Below are positions 63,847-64,000 of a stretch of DNA of 64,000 bases, piece after piece. The stretch spans positions 1 through 64,000 of the forward strand of contig JAHHHA010000025.1 in assembly GCA_019359615.1 (NCBI GenBank). Direction: 5' to 3'. The DNA comes from Cyanosarcina radialis HA8281-LM2. GTDB lineage: Bacteria; Cyanobacteriota; Cyanobacteriia; Cyanobacteriales; CCAP-1448. How positions within the stretch are numbered: the stretch's first letter is position 1; the number at the start of each line of letters is the position of its first letter. A program made the translations under genes and the position numbers. Under the pieces are notes generated by a model. The model worked only from the letters and a program-made list of their open reading frames with translations, ran no database searches and was not told the DNA's origin.

Positions 63847-64000
63847 TCAAGCGCATAAGGCCAGTCGATTTTGAGCGACGAAATTAGACAAAATCTGTAA
63901 GCCCGTGGTAGAAGACTTTTCGGGGTGAAACTGAACTGCCATTAAATTATCTTTCGCGATCGCGGCCGTTACCGTTTGACTGCCATGAGTGATGGTGGCC
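63847..64000 (-). CDS. hisH: imidazole glycerol phosphate synthase subunit HisH (3' end)
   Basis: The visible 50 C-terminal residues, truncated by the window edge, read [20 protein letters not shown] then [20 protein letters not shown]. The FHPEKS segment contains the catalytic His-Glu pair of the HisH glutaminase domain, which feeds ammonia to HisF in histidine synthesis. The end ALCA is slightly extended. Confidence 0.9.
   Translation of the reverse strand, partial: ATITHGSQTVTAAIAKDNLMAVQFHPEKSSTTGLQILSNFVAQNRLALCA

Overview
The window comes from a cyanobacterial chromosome. The HIP1 octamer GCGATCGC occurs throughout, and there are genes for magnesium chelatase ChlH, sulfolipid synthase SqdX, a helical carotenoid protein, a cyanobacterial chorismate lyase and several cyanobacterial DUF families. 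Function calls come from reading translated motifs by eye; no database search was possible.

Layout. 1-8.6 kb holds housekeeping and accessory genes: glycogen phosphorylase, a methyltransferase, DUF1772-, DUF6335- and DUF3611-like proteins and a helical carotenoid protein, plus two MITE-like elements, one with a clean 9-bp target duplication. 8.6-24.7 kb is the highlight, an apparently near-complete de novo sterol biosynthesis cluster. It encodes a squalene synthase-like protein, squalene epoxidase-like flavoprotein, oxidosqualene cyclase (VSDCTAE motif), an NSDHL-like dehydrogenase fused to CYP51, a C14 sterol reductase, three Rieske oxygenases (two Neverland/DAF-36-like), a frameshifted geranylgeranyl-reductase-family flavoprotein and, divergently, a protein matching the ERG2/sigma-1 receptor sterol Δ8-Δ7 isomerase family. 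A TetR/ferredoxin/darcynin island with an integron-type attC site interrupts the cluster.

24.7-28.5 kb carries gene-cassette debris: a broken GNAT gene with half an attC, a broken DUF4065 gene, an AraC-dienelactone hydrolase pair, and a tiny membrane ORF whose stop lies inside a second complete attC. 28.5-36.4 kb holds two overlapping 2OG-Fe(II) oxygenase genes, an HD hydrolase, a pectate-lyase-like secreted protein, obgE and a Mo-nitrogenase C-terminal-domain protein. 37-42.4 kb has a tyrosine recombinase with an altered catalytic position, a HTH/zinc-ribbon protein, a CysQ-like phosphatase, dxs and cobO. 42.4-47.4 kb is a defence and toxin-antitoxin block: three hicAB loci (one broken), a PIN pair, and a C5-methyltransferase with a HindVP-like restriction enzyme.

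47.5-64 kb contains chlH, DUF6745, decayed DUF3368/UPF0175 loci, tRNA-Leu(GAG), chorismate lyase, a class D beta-lactamase homologue, sqdX, two more PIN modules, leuS, a glycosyltransferase and the 3' end of hisH.

How the parts fit: the sterol genes form one logical pathway from FPP through squalene, oxidosqualene and a lanosterol- or cycloartenol-type product to 14- and possibly 4-demethylated sterol with an isomerised nuclear double bond. Dxs, at 40 kb, supplies the isoprenoid precursor route. Dispersed palindromic repeats are unusually active here: some lie in frame inside the oxidosqualene cyclase, the NSDHL-CYP51 fusion and leucyl-tRNA synthetase and are translated as extra peptide.
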